Shown piece after piece: positions 33,708-45,100 of a stretch of 64,000 bases of DNA. The position numbers were made by a program, and so were the translations under genes. The notes below the pieces were generated by a model, which saw only the letters and a list, made by a program, of their open reading frames with translations, was not told where the DNA came from and ran no database searches. Position 1 is the stretch's first letter; each line of letters begins with the position of its first letter. This DNA is from Dryocola sp036489025 (GTDB lineage Bacteria > Pseudomonadota > Gammaproteobacteria > Enterobacterales > Enterobacteriaceae): assembly GCA_036489025.1 (NCBI GenBank), contig DASXGN010000036.1:62001-126000 (forward strand). The letters are read 5' to 3'.

Positions 33708-35546
33708 TCAAAGGGCAAAGGCCACCGTCAGCCCGCTTCGGCGCTCCGTTCTCGTCATAATCGCCTTCTCCAACACCCGATCGTCAGCGTATAAAGACAG
33801 GCGCTTTCGCGCGCGGGTGATCGCCGTGTACACCAGTTCGCGCGTCACTACCGGAGTGAACTGGTTCGGCAGCACCAGCGCCGCGTGCTCAAACTCCGAT
33901 CCCTGAGACTTATGCACCGTCATGGCAAAGGCCGTGTCGTGCCCCGGCAGACGGCTTGGCTGAACGGATTTTACCGAGCCATCCGGCATCGAAAACCAGA
34001 CGCGCAGACCTTCCCCTCTTTCCAGCGCAATGCCGATATCGCCGTTAAACAGGCCCAGCGCGCTGTCGTTGCGGGAAATCATAATCGGGCGGCCGCTATA
34101 CCAGCGCGAAGCGGCAGAGGCGGGCCTGGAAATAAGGCGCTTAAGGTTTAACGCCTGCTCAATACGCTCGTTCAGGCCGCTCACGCCGAACGGCCCTTCG
34201 CGCAGCGCGCACAGCATCTGGTAACGGCCAAACGCCGCCAGAATTTGCGCCGGCTCGGCCTGCTGACGCGTGAGATCCAAGTACTCGCGATAGCCTGACA
34301 CCGCATCGGCGATCGTTGCCGCATAGTCTTCACCTTCGCGCAGCGGCCGTTTTGAAATATCGGTAAAACCTTTGCCAAATACGTTCTGAACACTCCGCAC
34401 GTCGCTGGCGTTAACGGCATAGGCCAGCTGTCCGATTCCGGACTTGCTGTCGAAACGGTAGCTTTTTTGCAACAGGCACAGGCCGTCGCGCAGCACGCTG
34501 GCCTGTTCGCCTTCACCGGCGGGAATGGCGTAACCGGTCAGGCGGCTAAGCTCCTGCGCACGATCGGCAGAATAGCCAAGGGTGACGAAGTGGCAAATAT
34601 CGCCGAGCACCGCCCCGGCCTCAACGGAGGCCAGCTGATCGCGATCGCCAAGGAAGATAACTCTGGCGTGTTCAGGCAGCGCATCAATCACCTTTGCCAT
34701 CATCGGCAAATCAACCATCGACGCCTCGTCCACCACCAGCACGTCAAGATGCAGCGGATTCCCGGCGTGATGGCGCAGCCGCTGGCTGTTCGGCTGAACG
34801 CCCAGCAGGCGGTGCAGAGTGCAGGCATCATCCGGCAATGCCTGTTTTTGTTTCTCGCTCAGCGGCAGGAGACGCAGCGCCGAACCCAGCGATTCGGTTA
34901 AACGCGCCGCGGCCTTGCCGGTGGGTGCAGCCAGCTGAATTCGCAGCGGCGTTTCGTCAGAAAGCTGAACCAGCGCCGCAAGAAGTTTAGCGACGGTAGT
35001 TGTCTTCCCGGTGCCAGGCCCGCCGGAAATCACAGATATTCTTCGGGTCAGCGCTACGGCCGCCGCCACTTTCTGCCAGTCGACATCGTCCGTGGGTTCA
35101 AAAAGATTGTTCAGCACGGCGGCAAGCTGCGGCTCCTCAAGCGGCAGCGGTCGATTTTTCTCCCCAAAAAACTGCGCCACGGCCTGCTCGTTTTGCCACA
35201 TCCGGTTGAGATAAAGCCGGTCGCCAATCAGCTTCAACGGCGTGGCATCAACGTTCTCGCTCACCGCTGCAGAAGCCAGCAGCAAAGACTTCCAGTCGGT
35301 AATATCACCGACTGCGGTAAACAGCGCCTCCGCAAGCACGGGCTGCCGTCCGGCGAAACAATATTCCGGAGCCAGACGAGACAACGGCAGGCAAACGTGT
35401 CCTTCTCCCGCATCGTGACTAACCAGAGCCGCAGCCAGCATCACGGCCGGCTGTTCGTCACCGGCAATCATCATCGCAAACTGTGCGTCCAGCGCCCGGA
35501 GCCACTTCTGGTCAACGGCCTGCTGCAGTAGTTCGGACATTTTCAC
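33708..35546 (-). CDS. recD: Exonuclease V subunit RecD
   Basis: 612-aa 5'-3' helicase subunit of RecBCD. Walker A SGGPGTGKTTTVAKLL is near residue 170, DEASMVDLPMM is the Walker B region, and the C-terminal helicase motifs include AMTVHKSQGSEF and YTAITRARKRL. The start appears to be GTG overlapping the recB stop (GTGA), implying coupling; ATG two codons later (35540) is the alternative. Slightly longer than E. coli RecD (608 aa). Confidence 0.96.
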   Translation of the reverse strand: MKMSELLQQAVDQKWLRALDAQFAMMIAGDEQPAVMLAAALVSHDAGEGHVCLPLSRLAPEYCFAGRQPVLAEALFTAVGDITDWKSLLLASAAVSENVDATPLKLIGDRLYLNRMWQNEQAVAQFFGEKNRPLPLEEPQLAAVLNNLFEPTDDVDWQKVAAAVALTRRISVISGGPGTGKTTTVAKLLAALVQLSDETPLRIQLAAPTGKAAARLTESLGSALRLLPLSEKQKQALPDDACTLHRLLGVQPNSQRLRHHAGNPLHLDVLVVDEASMVDLPMMAKVIDALPEHARVIFLGDRDQLASVEAGAVLGDICHFVTLGYSADRAQELSRLTGYAIPAGEGEQASVLRDGLCLLQKSYRFDSKSGIGQLAYAVNASDVRSVQNVFGKGFTDISKRPLREGEDYAATIADAVSGYREYLDLTRQQAEPAQILAAFGRYQMLCALREGPFGVSGLNERIEQALNLKRLISRPASAASRWYSGRPIMISRNDSALGLFNGDIGIALERGEGLRVWFSMPDGSVKSVQPSRLPGHDTAFAMTVHKSQGSEFEHAALVLPNQFTPVVTRELVYTAITRARKRLSLYADDRVLEKAIMTRTERRSGLTVAFAL

Positions 35547-38500
35547 GAATCGACCTCTTCCTTCACGCCGGCAAACAAAGCGTCCATTTTTGAAATTAAT
35601 TCCGCATCAGGGCGCGTGGAAAAAATCCCCTGTGAAGAACCGTTGCCTTCCACGCCGCGCAGGAACAGATAAATCACGCCGCCAAAATGGCTGTCGTAGT
35701 CATAATCGCGAATACGATGGCGCAGGTAGCGGTGCAGCGCGAGGGTATAAAGCTGATATTGCAGATCGTAGCGATGGGACCGCATCGCGCCAGCCATCGC
35801 CTCGCGGGTGTAAGAGTCGCTCGCTTCCCCGAGCCAGTTCGATTTGTAATCCAGCAGGTAATAGCGGCCCTGCCAGCGGAAAACGAGGTCAATAAATCCT
35901 TTAAGCATGCCGCGCACCTGACGGAAATCCAACGGTGGGCAGCCAGACGAAAGCGGATCATATTGACGAATAAGCTTGTCCAGCGCTTCGGCCTGTAAAT
36001 CTGTATCGATAGGCAGATAGAACGCCAGCTCAACCTGCTTTTCTTTTGATGTCAGCTGGTTAAGCGATACGCCGGTTTCGTTTAAAGGCGCGCGGAGCAC
36101 CTCGCTCAGCCAGCTGCTGAGAACAGGCTGCCACTGTTCGCCAAATCCCTGCCCGCTGAGCTGCTCAGCCACCCAGCTATCGTCAATCGGCTGAGTAAAG
36201 TCGATCTCTTCAAACAGGCCGTGTAAAAACGTACCCGGCGCGGCCCCGCGTGGGAAAGTATGCGGCGTGAGTGATGGCTCACTTTGCTCTGGCTCGGCGC
36301 CTGCGCCGTCAACATCAAGGCGCGGCAGCAGATCCTGAGCAAGGGTGTGACCATGCTGCTGCAGGCCGGAGTAGCTGGTGACCCGCCAGTTATCAGCCAC
36401 CCGCCTTTGCATGGTGCGGGCGCTCAGCTCCGGCCGTTCGACAGCAGCAGGCTGCCACGGCTGCGTATCTTTTGGATGTAGCCTTTCCACGCTGATAGCT
36501 TCGCTGGATAACGCCTCGAGACAAGCCTGAAGCCCGGCGGCATCCTGCGCTTCGCCTTTTTGCAGAAGATAGCCCAGCGCGCCAAGATGTAAATCGCTCG
36601 CGCCTTTTTTGGCCCGCGTGCCGCGAAACAGCGGTGCAACGCCCAGGCTGCAATGCCAGACGGAACGCGTTAGCGCTACGTAGAGCAGGCGCAAATCCTC
36701 AGCCAGCCTTTCTTCTTCGGCAAGGCTGAGGCTTTCTTCACTATCGCTTAAATCGAGCAGGGCGGAAAAACTGGTGCGATCGTGATACAACCCGCTGCTT
36801 TGCGGGCGGAAATTAGCAATAAAAGGCAGCCAGACCAGCGGGTACTCAAGCCCTTTCGACTTGTGAATGGTGACCACCTGCACAAGGTGCCGGTCGCTCT
36901 CCAGCCGCAGCTGCTGGCTGGAAGCATTGCTGTTTGGCTCGGCGATTTGCTGTGCCAGCCAGCGAACCAGCGCATGCTCGCTGTCCGCCTTTGCGGCGGC
37001 TTCCTGCAACAGTTCGCTGATGTGCAAGATATCCGTTAATCGCCTTTCGCCGCCGGGCGTTGCCAGCAGATTCTCGGCAACCTGCCTCGCCGTCATCATC
37101 GCGCGCAGCATCGGCATCACTCCCCGGCGCAGCCAGATCTGGCGGTAGCCGCTGAACTCTTCCACCAGCTTATCCCAGGCCTCTTCGTCCTCGTTCAACG
37201 CTTCGATGCGCTTCGCATCCAGGCCTAAGGCGCTGGTCGCTACCGCGCTGCGCAGCGTTGATTCTATTTCCGGGGACAGCACCGCCTGAAGGATCCACAG
37301 CAGCTCCATGGCCTCCGGCGTGGCGAAAACTGAGTCACGGTTGGAAAGGTATACGGAAGGGATATTCAGCCCGCTCAGCGCCTCGCGAATAACGGCGGCT
37401 TCGCCGCGGCTGCGCACCAGAATGGTGATATCAGACGCCTGCACCGGACGGGACTTTTCGCCCTCCCAAAGCAGCGCCTCTCCCCGGAGTCCTGCGGCCA
37501 GCCAGTCGCGAATTTGCTGGGCGCACTGCATCGCCATCGCCTGTTGGTAATCACTTACACCGCAGCCATCGCCCGGCTGGAGCCAGAGCGACATGGCGGC
37601 CAGCGTCTTGTTCTTCACGGTAAACCGCAGCCCGCTGTTTTTAGGCGCTGATTTCACCGACAGGAAAGGTATCTCACGGAAGAGAAATGGATTTTCGACC
37701 TGGCTGAACAACGTATTCACGCTGTTAATCATCGTCGGAGACGAGCGCCAGTTAGTGTCCAGCGTATAGTGATCGCTTACTTCACGACGCGCCTTCATGT
37801 AGGTGAAGATATCCGCCCCGCGGAAGGCATAAATCGCCTGTTTCGGGTCGCCAATCAGCAGCAGCGCGGTTTCCGGCTGGTTGATATACAGGCGGCTAAA
37901 GATGCGGTACTGCTGCGGATCGGTATCCTGGAATTCATCGATCATGGCCACCGGGAAGCGGCCTCGAATAGCGGCGGCCAGGGCTTCGCCGCCCGATAAA
38001 CGCAGAGCCTCGTCGAGTCGGCTGAGCATATCGTCAAAGCCCAGCTCCCCGCGGCGGCGTTTCTCCTGCTGCACGATGTAACGAATCTCCGCCATGGCTC
38101 GGGCAATCACAAGGTCGCGCAGCGTGAGTGGCTCCGCCAGCAGCGCCGCTATTTCGCTGAATACAGGATGGCGTGGCGGTTCGCCTTTTTTGGTTTTCTC
38201 ATCGAGCGTCGCCTGCGAAAAACGGCTCAGCGCATCAGGAAGCTGATAGCTGTTTGTGGGCGTCTGCGCCCACTCGCCAACGATATTCAGCCAGTTGGGC
38301 AGATTTTTGCTGCTGTAGCTGCGCCTGTCGACGCCAGACCGATCGATAATAGCCGGCAGTTCCTCCGCAGCGGCAAGCCAGCCGTTCTTCACCCGATCGA
38401 TTGCGGCGACAATCTTCTCATGCCTTGCTATCAGCGTTTCGTTATCCGACGGAGGCAGCTTGAGTTCAGGCTTCTCGCCCTGTAGCCAACTATTTATGTC

Positions 38501-39085
38501 GCGCAGCAACTCATCCGGACCAGACCATTGCTCGCTCATGGCCTGCGCCACGGGCTTGGGTAACGGATAACAGTGACGGCGCCAGAAGTCAGCGCAGGCG
38601 TGGCGACGCAGCAGAGATTCATCTTCAATCAGCTGCTGTTCAAACAGCATCCCGGACTCAAAGGCGTTCAGGCTTAGCATCCGCTGGCAGAAACCGTGGA
38701 TGGTAAAAATTGCCGCCTCGTCCATCTGCTGTTCAGCCAGTAGCAGAAGCTGAGCGGCCTGATGCCGATCGGGGATTTGCGCCAGCAGGCGCGTGAGAAG
38801 AGGATTTTCAGTACGATTACGTACGCAGGCGATACGCAGTTCGTGGATATTGGCGCGTATACGACCGCGAAGTTCTTCCGTGGCCGCCTCGGTGAAGGTT
38901 ACGACCAGCAGTTCTTCCACGCCAAGCGGGCGGGGGAAAGCAGCGTTTCCCCCTAGCCCTAACAGCAACCGTAAATAAAGCGCCGCTATAGTGAACGTTT
39001 TCCCGGTACCGGCAGAGGCTTCAATCAGTCGCTCACCTTTAAGGGGCAAGCTTAGTGGATCAAGGGGCTGAGCGGTGGCGGTCAT
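35543..39085 (-). CDS. recB: Exonuclease V subunit RecB
   Basis: 1180-aa subunit of RecBCD with 3'-5' helicase and nuclease activity. Walker A EASAGTGKTFTIAALYLRLLLG is near residue 25. UvrD-type motifs include IDEFQDTDPQQY and VVTIHKSKGLEYPLVWLP. The C-terminal nuclease domain has the catalytic YLLDYKSNWLGE and the Gln-Tyr motif YDLQYQLYTLALHRYL. Length equals E. coli RecB. It lies 11 bp after ptrA and overlaps recD by 4 bp. Confidence 0.98.
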   Translation of the reverse strand: MTATAQPLDPLSLPLKGERLIEASAGTGKTFTIAALYLRLLLGLGGNAAFPRPLGVEELLVVTFTEAATEELRGRIRANIHELRIACVRNRTENPLLTRLLAQIPDRHQAAQLLLLAEQQMDEAAIFTIHGFCQRMLSLNAFESGMLFEQQLIEDESLLRRHACADFWRRHCYPLPKPVAQAMSEQWSGPDELLRDINSWLQGEKPELKLPPSDNETLIARHEKIVAAIDRVKNGWLAAAEELPAIIDRSGVDRRSYSSKNLPNWLNIVGEWAQTPTNSYQLPDALSRFSQATLDEKTKKGEPPRHPVFSEIAALLAEPLTLRDLVIARAMAEIRYIVQQEKRRRGELGFDDMLSRLDEALRLSGGEALAAAIRGRFPVAMIDEFQDTDPQQYRIFSRLYINQPETALLLIGDPKQAIYAFRGADIFTYMKARREVSDHYTLDTNWRSSPTMINSVNTLFSQVENPFLFREIPFLSVKSAPKNSGLRFTVKNKTLAAMSLWLQPGDGCGVSDYQQAMAMQCAQQIRDWLAAGLRGEALLWEGEKSRPVQASDITILVRSRGEAAVIREALSGLNIPSVYLSNRDSVFATPEAMELLWILQAVLSPEIESTLRSAVATSALGLDAKRIEALNEDEEAWDKLVEEFSGYRQIWLRRGVMPMLRAMMTARQVAENLLATPGGERRLTDILHISELLQEAAAKADSEHALVRWLAQQIAEPNSNASSQQLRLESDRHLVQVVTIHKSKGLEYPLVWLPFIANFRPQSSGLYHDRTSFSALLDLSDSEESLSLAEEERLAEDLRLLYVALTRSVWHCSLGVAPLFRGTRAKKGASDLHLGALGYLLQKGEAQDAAGLQACLEALSSEAISVERLHPKDTQPWQPAAVERPELSARTMQRRVADNWRVTSYSGLQQHGHTLAQDLLPRLDVDGAGAEPEQSEPSLTPHTFPRGAAPGTFLHGLFEEIDFTQPIDDSWVAEQLSGQGFGEQWQPVLSSWLSEVLRAPLNETGVSLNQLTSKEKQVELAFYLPIDTDLQAEALDKLIRQYDPLSSGCPPLDFRQVRGMLKGFIDLVFRWQGRYYLLDYKSNWLGEASDSYTREAMAGAMRSHRYDLQYQLYTLALHRYLRHRIRDYDYDSHFGGVIYLFLRGVEGNGSSQGIFSTRPDAELISKMDALFAGVKEEVDS

Positions 39086-39096
39086 TGTTTCTCACT

Positions 39097-41982
39097 TTAT
39101 TTGGCGTCGATAAGCGGCAGCGTCTGTTGCAGACTGCTGACTTCCTCCCAGGTTTTCCACCCTTTCGGCCTGGCGTATTCCTCTTTGCCATTATGGCTAC
39201 CGGAAATCTGCGACAGCACGGCGGCGCCCTGCGGCTCAATAACCGCCTGATGGAAGAAATCAGCCAGCTTTTGCGGAGTCAGCTTTTTAATTTCGGCGAC
39301 TACTTTATCACGCGAATCAAAGTCCAGGTTTCCACGGTCGAAATCTTTGCTCAGCTGTGAAGCTTCCTGAGACAGCGTCTGCGGGGCCTGCATCATCTCG
39401 TTGATGATGCCCTGCTGCATTTGGGCAAATTCATCCGCGCTCATGCTGCGCAGCTTTTGCTCCGCCGTCGGGTAGAATGCTTTGAAGCGTTGATAGAGGT
39501 ACGCTGGCTGCTTGTCGCTGCTTTGCAACAGGAAGCCTACGCCCCACTGGCGGCCAACGGACATCGGGAACGCAAAGACGGCATAGCCAAGCTGCTCCTG
39601 GGTACGAAGCTGGTTATAGAACCACGGCTGAATGATTTGCCCAAGCATCGAGCTGTAGGCGGAACTGACCGTTTCATCATAACCTTTTGGCACATACACG
39701 GCGGCCAAAGCCGAGTCCGTGCTGCTGCCCGCTTTTTCAAACATTGCCAGCGTTTGTTTATCTACCAGCACGTCTTTATTGCGGCACCATTCGTTACCCT
39801 GACTCGCCAACTGGCTTTGAATCTGGTGCGCCATGGTTTTCGCCCGATCCGGGGCCATATTACCCAACACCAGAAACTCGGGTTTGCCGTTATTCTTTAA
39901 CGCATCGCGATAAGCAATGACGTCTTTCAGCGTTAACTCGGGCAGCAGCGCACGGCGTTCATCCCGCTGGAAGTAAGGCACCTGAGACACCATCTGGACA
40001 GGCATAATCGCCTGGTCGTAGGCTTTCCCCTTCTCCGCCGAATCCATCATTTGCGCATACCAGGATTTGGCCTGTTCCAGCTGCTCCTGAGTTGGCGTGT
40101 AGGAGAAATATCCTTTTAAAAGAGCTTCAAAAAGCTGCGGCAGATGCTGAGTGTAGCCGTTGGCGTTAACCATCAGCCCGCTGTTGGCATTGGTGGAGAA
40201 GCTGATTCCCCCAACCGCCGCCTGATTGCTCAACTCATCCAGCGCGATACCCGCCAGGTAGTCATTAATCGCAAACAGAACCTGATTTTTTGCGCTGTCC
40301 ATCGCCTGCGGGTTGCGCAGAACCATGGTGACGTCAGTCTTTGGCTCGTTGGCGAAATACTTGCTCGGCATATAGAGCACGCGCAGTCCCGGCTCCTTCA
40401 CCAGCAGCTGCGGACGATCGTAGGTTTTCTCTGGCTTAATCAGCGAGAAATCATCCGGAATATAGGGGTTCAGCTGCGGCAATGTCAGATTAATCGCCGC
40501 GGCTTTTTGCTGCCAGTCAGTGAAGGTCTGCTGGCTGATTTTATCGACCTGATAAGGAGCATCAACAAAATACGCGGTCTTATTGTGCGGCTCTTTCGGG
40601 CTGATATACCAGATGCGGGCGTTTTGCGGCGTCATCATCTCCAGGCGAGATTTAATGGCCGCCGGATCGTACTGGTCAGCAATGTTCACCGCATCAAGGG
40701 TATGGGCTACCGGAACACGCAGCATGGTGTCGGCCAGCCACTCAACGTAATCCATATCTCGGGTAATGGACGGATAGCGAAAATCCAGATCCAGCACGTG
40801 CGCCAGCTCGTCAAAATAGCGCTTGTCCACGCCGTTTTGCCGCAGGTTATTTAGATAGCTGAAGATAGCTGCAACAATCTCATCTCGCTGAGCCAGGCCT
40901 TTATCCGTCAGGGACACAGAAATAGCGAAGACGCCGCTGTTACCGTTGATGAGCGGATCGGAATCGGCGCGAATGCTGTCGGCCAGCCCTTGCTTTTGCA
41001 GCCAGTCGGAGAGGGTATTGTCGCTGCGATTGCCAATCAGATAGCCAATCAGCTCGTCGGTTTTACTGCGGAATTTATCGCTGTTGTTATCAATGCGGAA
41101 CTCCACGCGCAGCACTTTGCGCGGCAGAGCCGGCACGTAGTGAATGATGATGCCTTTCTGTGCGTCAGTGACCACCGGCACGGTAATCACCGGTTTCTCT
41201 ATATTCTTATTCGGCACGCGTCCGTAGGTAGCCACCGCAATTTTTGCCAGCTCGGGGAGCGGTTTGTTGCTGTAGATAACGGCTTTCATCAGGTTGGCGG
41301 AATAATACTGGTTGCGGAACGCCACCAGCGCATCGAGCAGTTTGCTGCCGGGTTTGTCACGCAGCGTTTCAAGGTTGCCGCCGGAAAAACGCGAGCCAGG
41401 GTGCGCAGGGTTCAGCGTTTCGGCACTCACCTGCGCCATGCGCATCCCATCACGAGCGCGAGCTAAAGTCAGCTCGGCATTGACCGCATTGCGTTCACGC
41501 CCGGCATATTCCGGGGCAAGGTTTGGTTCAGCAATAGCATCGGCTAAGCGATCGACGGCACCAGAGAGGGCGTCATTTTCGACTTCCATATAGTAAGCGG
41601 TGCGATAGGTTGCGGTGCTGGCGTTGTGGCTGCCGCCGTGCTTTTTAAGATATTCAGACAGGCTGTCCGGCTCCGGATATTTCTTCGAGCCCATCAGCGT
41701 CATATGTTCAAGGTAGTGTGCCAGACCGAGATGATTATCAGGATCTTCGAGAGAACCCACCGGCACGACCAAAGCGGATAAAGATTTTACCGCCTGCGGG
41801 TCGGAGACCAGCAGCACGGTCATCCCATTATCAAGGCGAATAGCCTGGTACTGGCGATTATCTTTATCACTTTTACGGATAGTTTCCTGGAGGGGCTGCC
41901 AGCCCGTGTCTGCCTGACTTAATGGTGCCCAGAGAGCAGCTAACAAGAAAAGCGGTTTAAACCAGGTGCTGCATTTAGGCAT
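39097..41982 (-). CDS. ptrA: Protease III (pitrilysin)
   Basis: 961-aa periplasmic zinc peptidase of the insulin-degrading enzyme family. A signal peptide (residues about 1-24, FLLAALWAPLSQA) is followed by the inverted zinc motif HYLEH (about residue 88) with the distal Glu in NAVNAELTLARARDG. All four M16 repeats are present by length. As in E. coli it lies between recC and recB, so the recBCD genes are split by an unrelated protease. Confidence 0.97.
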   Translation of the reverse strand: MPKCSTWFKPLFLLAALWAPLSQADTGWQPLQETIRKSDKDNRQYQAIRLDNGMTVLLVSDPQAVKSLSALVVPVGSLEDPDNHLGLAHYLEHMTLMGSKKYPEPDSLSEYLKKHGGSHNASTATYRTAYYMEVENDALSGAVDRLADAIAEPNLAPEYAGRERNAVNAELTLARARDGMRMAQVSAETLNPAHPGSRFSGGNLETLRDKPGSKLLDALVAFRNQYYSANLMKAVIYSNKPLPELAKIAVATYGRVPNKNIEKPVITVPVVTDAQKGIIIHYVPALPRKVLRVEFRIDNNSDKFRSKTDELIGYLIGNRSDNTLSDWLQKQGLADSIRADSDPLINGNSGVFAISVSLTDKGLAQRDEIVAAIFSYLNNLRQNGVDKRYFDELAHVLDLDFRYPSITRDMDYVEWLADTMLRVPVAHTLDAVNIADQYDPAAIKSRLEMMTPQNARIWYISPKEPHNKTAYFVDAPYQVDKISQQTFTDWQQKAAAINLTLPQLNPYIPDDFSLIKPEKTYDRPQLLVKEPGLRVLYMPSKYFANEPKTDVTMVLRNPQAMDSAKNQVLFAINDYLAGIALDELSNQAAVGGISFSTNANSGLMVNANGYTQHLPQLFEALLKGYFSYTPTQEQLEQAKSWYAQMMDSAEKGKAYDQAIMPVQMVSQVPYFQRDERRALLPELTLKDVIAYRDALKNNGKPEFLVLGNMAPDRAKTMAHQIQSQLASQGNEWCRNKDVLVDKQTLAMFEKAGSSTDSALAAVYVPKGYDETVSSAYSSMLGQIIQPWFYNQLRTQEQLGYAVFAFPMSVGRQWGVGFLLQSSDKQPAYLYQRFKAFYPTAEQKLRSMSADEFAQMQQGIINEMMQAPQTLSQEASQLSKDFDRGNLDFDSRDKVVAEIKKLTPQKLADFFHQAVIEPQGAAVLSQISGSHNGKEEYARPKGWKTWEEVSSLQQTLPLIDAK

Positions 41983-42132
41983 TCACGAACCTCATCATCA
42001 CAAAACTTACTAACTCACTCATCATTAACAACTTTTCAATTATGACACTGACGCAGCTGTTACTTTTTCGCCGATCCTGAGCAAGATGCGCATCATAGAT
42101 GAACTCACCGAATCGTGCAATTTTTATACAGT

Positions 42133-45100
42133 TTATTTAGAACCATTAAAACGAAACAGCGGCAGAAGATAGCGTTCAGCCTCGCCAATTACGGCCTCGT
42201 AGTAGTCGTTATCTAATGTGCGATACAAGCGTTGAAGCCAGACGTCAGCCCCTTCGCCCGCAACCATTTGGTTGCCTTCCCATGCCGCCAGCAGCTTGTT
42301 TTTTGCCTTCAGCTGCGTTTGCTCATCCCATAAAATGACATCATTCGCCGGGTCGTAACAGGCCTTTATCCACGCCCCACCACTATTGGGGAGTAACAGG
42401 AGCGGCTGGCACATGCCTTTCCTGTAACCGTCAATAAGCTGCTGCAGATAACCTTTAGCCTGTTCAGAATCCAGAGCGGGGAAATTCCACTCTGAGGCTT
42501 TCCGCCCATACATACGGCTACTGCCTTCACCTCCAATAGCGCACCAGACCACATGCTCCACCCAGAGAGACATGCCGTGAGCTACGTTCAGCACGGAAGG
42601 GCGCCAGCGCAGCAGGCCATCGTTCTGCACATCAGACAGCCACCCCACCAGCCTTGTTCCCGACAGGGTTAAATCAACCTCAACGCTTGTGCCATTTTGC
42701 CGCTCAGCTATCACTTTTGCCGACAGCTCTTGCATTTCTGCTAACTGATCTTCCCAAACAATTTCACCGAACGCGCCGTATGGCAGTGAACCCGCAGCCC
42801 GATAACGGCGGAAAAGCTGCTGCGCGTCATCCCCGGCAACCAGTGCGTTGAGAAGTTGCTGATTCATCTGGAAACGTTCAAGGCTGTCGAGAGTAAAAGG
42901 TTCCGCGTCCGGCAGATCGGTCTCTTCCAGCCAGAAATTTATCCCCAGACGGAGCTGGAAGAAGGCCCGAACAGGATGACGCCAGAAGCGCTGAAGCTTC
43001 TCCAGCGTCAGTTCGTCCTCGCCTTTATCCTCCAGAACCTGAATAAATGGCACATGGGCTTCGCCCTGCTCGCTGGCAGCTGGCAGCCATTCGCTGGCAT
43101 AGCTCTGCCCCAGCGTTTCAGGCACAAAATTACTCGCATCAAACGGCGTGCGGCTGTGCTGGTAAATCAGATGGGCTTTCACCGCTTCCCCGCTTTCATC
43201 GCAGGTGCGGTCGGTATCTTCCGGCAGGCAGTGGCTTTGTGCTATGTAATCCAGGAGCTCTTCTACCAGCACGGAAGGATAGCGCCTGCTATTATCCTGG
43301 ATCGAGCGGCCAATATAGCTGATATAGAAGCGCTGCTGGGCCGAGTTTAGGGCTTCAAGGAACAGGTAGCGATCGTCGTCTCTGCGGCTTCGATCGCCGC
43401 GCTGAGGTTTCTGGCTCATCAGATCAAACCCAAGCGGTGCAAGCGTGCGCGGATAAACACCGTCGTTCATACCCAGCAGGCAGACAACTTTAAAGGGAAT
43501 AGAGCGCATGGGCATCAGGGTACAGAAGTTAACCGGACCTGCCAGGAAGCGCTGGCTAATACGCTCCTGATCGAGACGCTGGGCCAGTTCGTCATGCAAG
43601 AGCGTAAGTGGTACAGGCTGCTGGTAATGCGCGTCCAGCCCGTGTTTAAGCATCTCCTGCCACTGCTTTTCAATCAGCGCCAGCGCCGCTTCGGTATCCT
43701 GATCCGGAAGGAAGAAGCAGGCGAGCATTTCACGGCACACCGGCACCCACTCTTCTAGCGGCCTGTCTACCGAGAGCGCCAAACGCCAGCGATTAAGCTG
43801 CATTAACAGCTCTGCCAGTTGACCGACAAGCTCGGCTATCAGGCCGCTGGATTCATCATAAGGCAGAACGGATTGCCACTCTCCCGCCTTGCTGTCCATG
43901 GCATAGCCCAGCAGCATTCTGGTTAAGCCGAAACGCCAGGTATGCTGCCCGGTAGCCGGGAGATCAAATTCGCGTACGTTATCGTCGTCGATTCCCCAGC
44001 GCACGCCTGACTCGTTCACCCACTGCCGTAGATAGCGCAGCCCCTCTTCGTTAATGGCGAATCTTGCCGCCAGCGCCGGTACTTCAAGCAGTGCCAGCAC
44101 ATCCTCAGCCATAAAGCGGCTGCCGGGCAAAGTTAACAGCGAGATAAATGCCTGCAGCGCAGGGTGCGCCTGGCTGGCACGCCGATCGGAAATAGCAAAC
44201 GGAAGCCAGCGATCCGCTGCGGCGTTGCCAAAAACGGCCTGAATAAACGGGCTGTAGCTGTCGATATCGGCCACCATCACGATAATATCGCGCGGTGTAA
44301 GCGTAGGGTCGGCTTCCAGCATAGCCAGCAGCCGATCGTGAAGCACTTCGACTTCGCGCTGAGGGCTATGGCATTCGTGAAAAGTGATGGAACGATCGTT
44401 TGCTGCCAGCGTTTTTTTGCCGTGACTGTGCAAGTAATCCTCTTCCGTCAGGCCTGTTACGGCATTGTTCTGCAGCTCCAGAAGATCGTATTGCAGACTG
44501 TGCAGCAGGTTGTCCGGCTCGATATCAACAAAGACGTCAATCTCTTCAAACTGCTCAAGTTCGGCAAGCAAAAAGGTGTAGTCCCGGCCCAACTTTCCCC
44601 ATGATGCCAGCATCGGGTTGCCCACATCCTGCTCGCCTTCAGCATTAAATAGTGCCGGTGCAGATTGATTATCTTTGAACAGCGGCAAAGTGCTTTCGGC
44701 CTGATAGTGGCTGCGGCGGCGACGGCTCATTAAACGAGCCAGCCAGGAAGGATCTTTAATATCGCCCCAGTAGTAGCGGCATGGGTTGGTAAACAGCAGG
44801 TGAACGTCTATGTGCTTGCCCAGGGCCTGAAGGGCCTGGAGGTATACCGGCGGCAAGGCAGAGATACCGCAGATAAAAACGCGCGGAGGCAAACCAGCCG
44901 GGCATTCATCGCGATTCTCAAGCTCGCTGATAAAACGCTGATACAAATTGGCGCGGTGCCATTCCGGCTGCTCAAGCTCGCGGGTATGCTGAACCAAAGC
45001 TGCCCAAAGCGGTGCCTGCCATAGCTGTGCCTCACCGGCGTTATCCACCAGCTTCCCCTGCTCCCATTGACTCAGCCAGCCGGGCCGATAGACAAGGTAC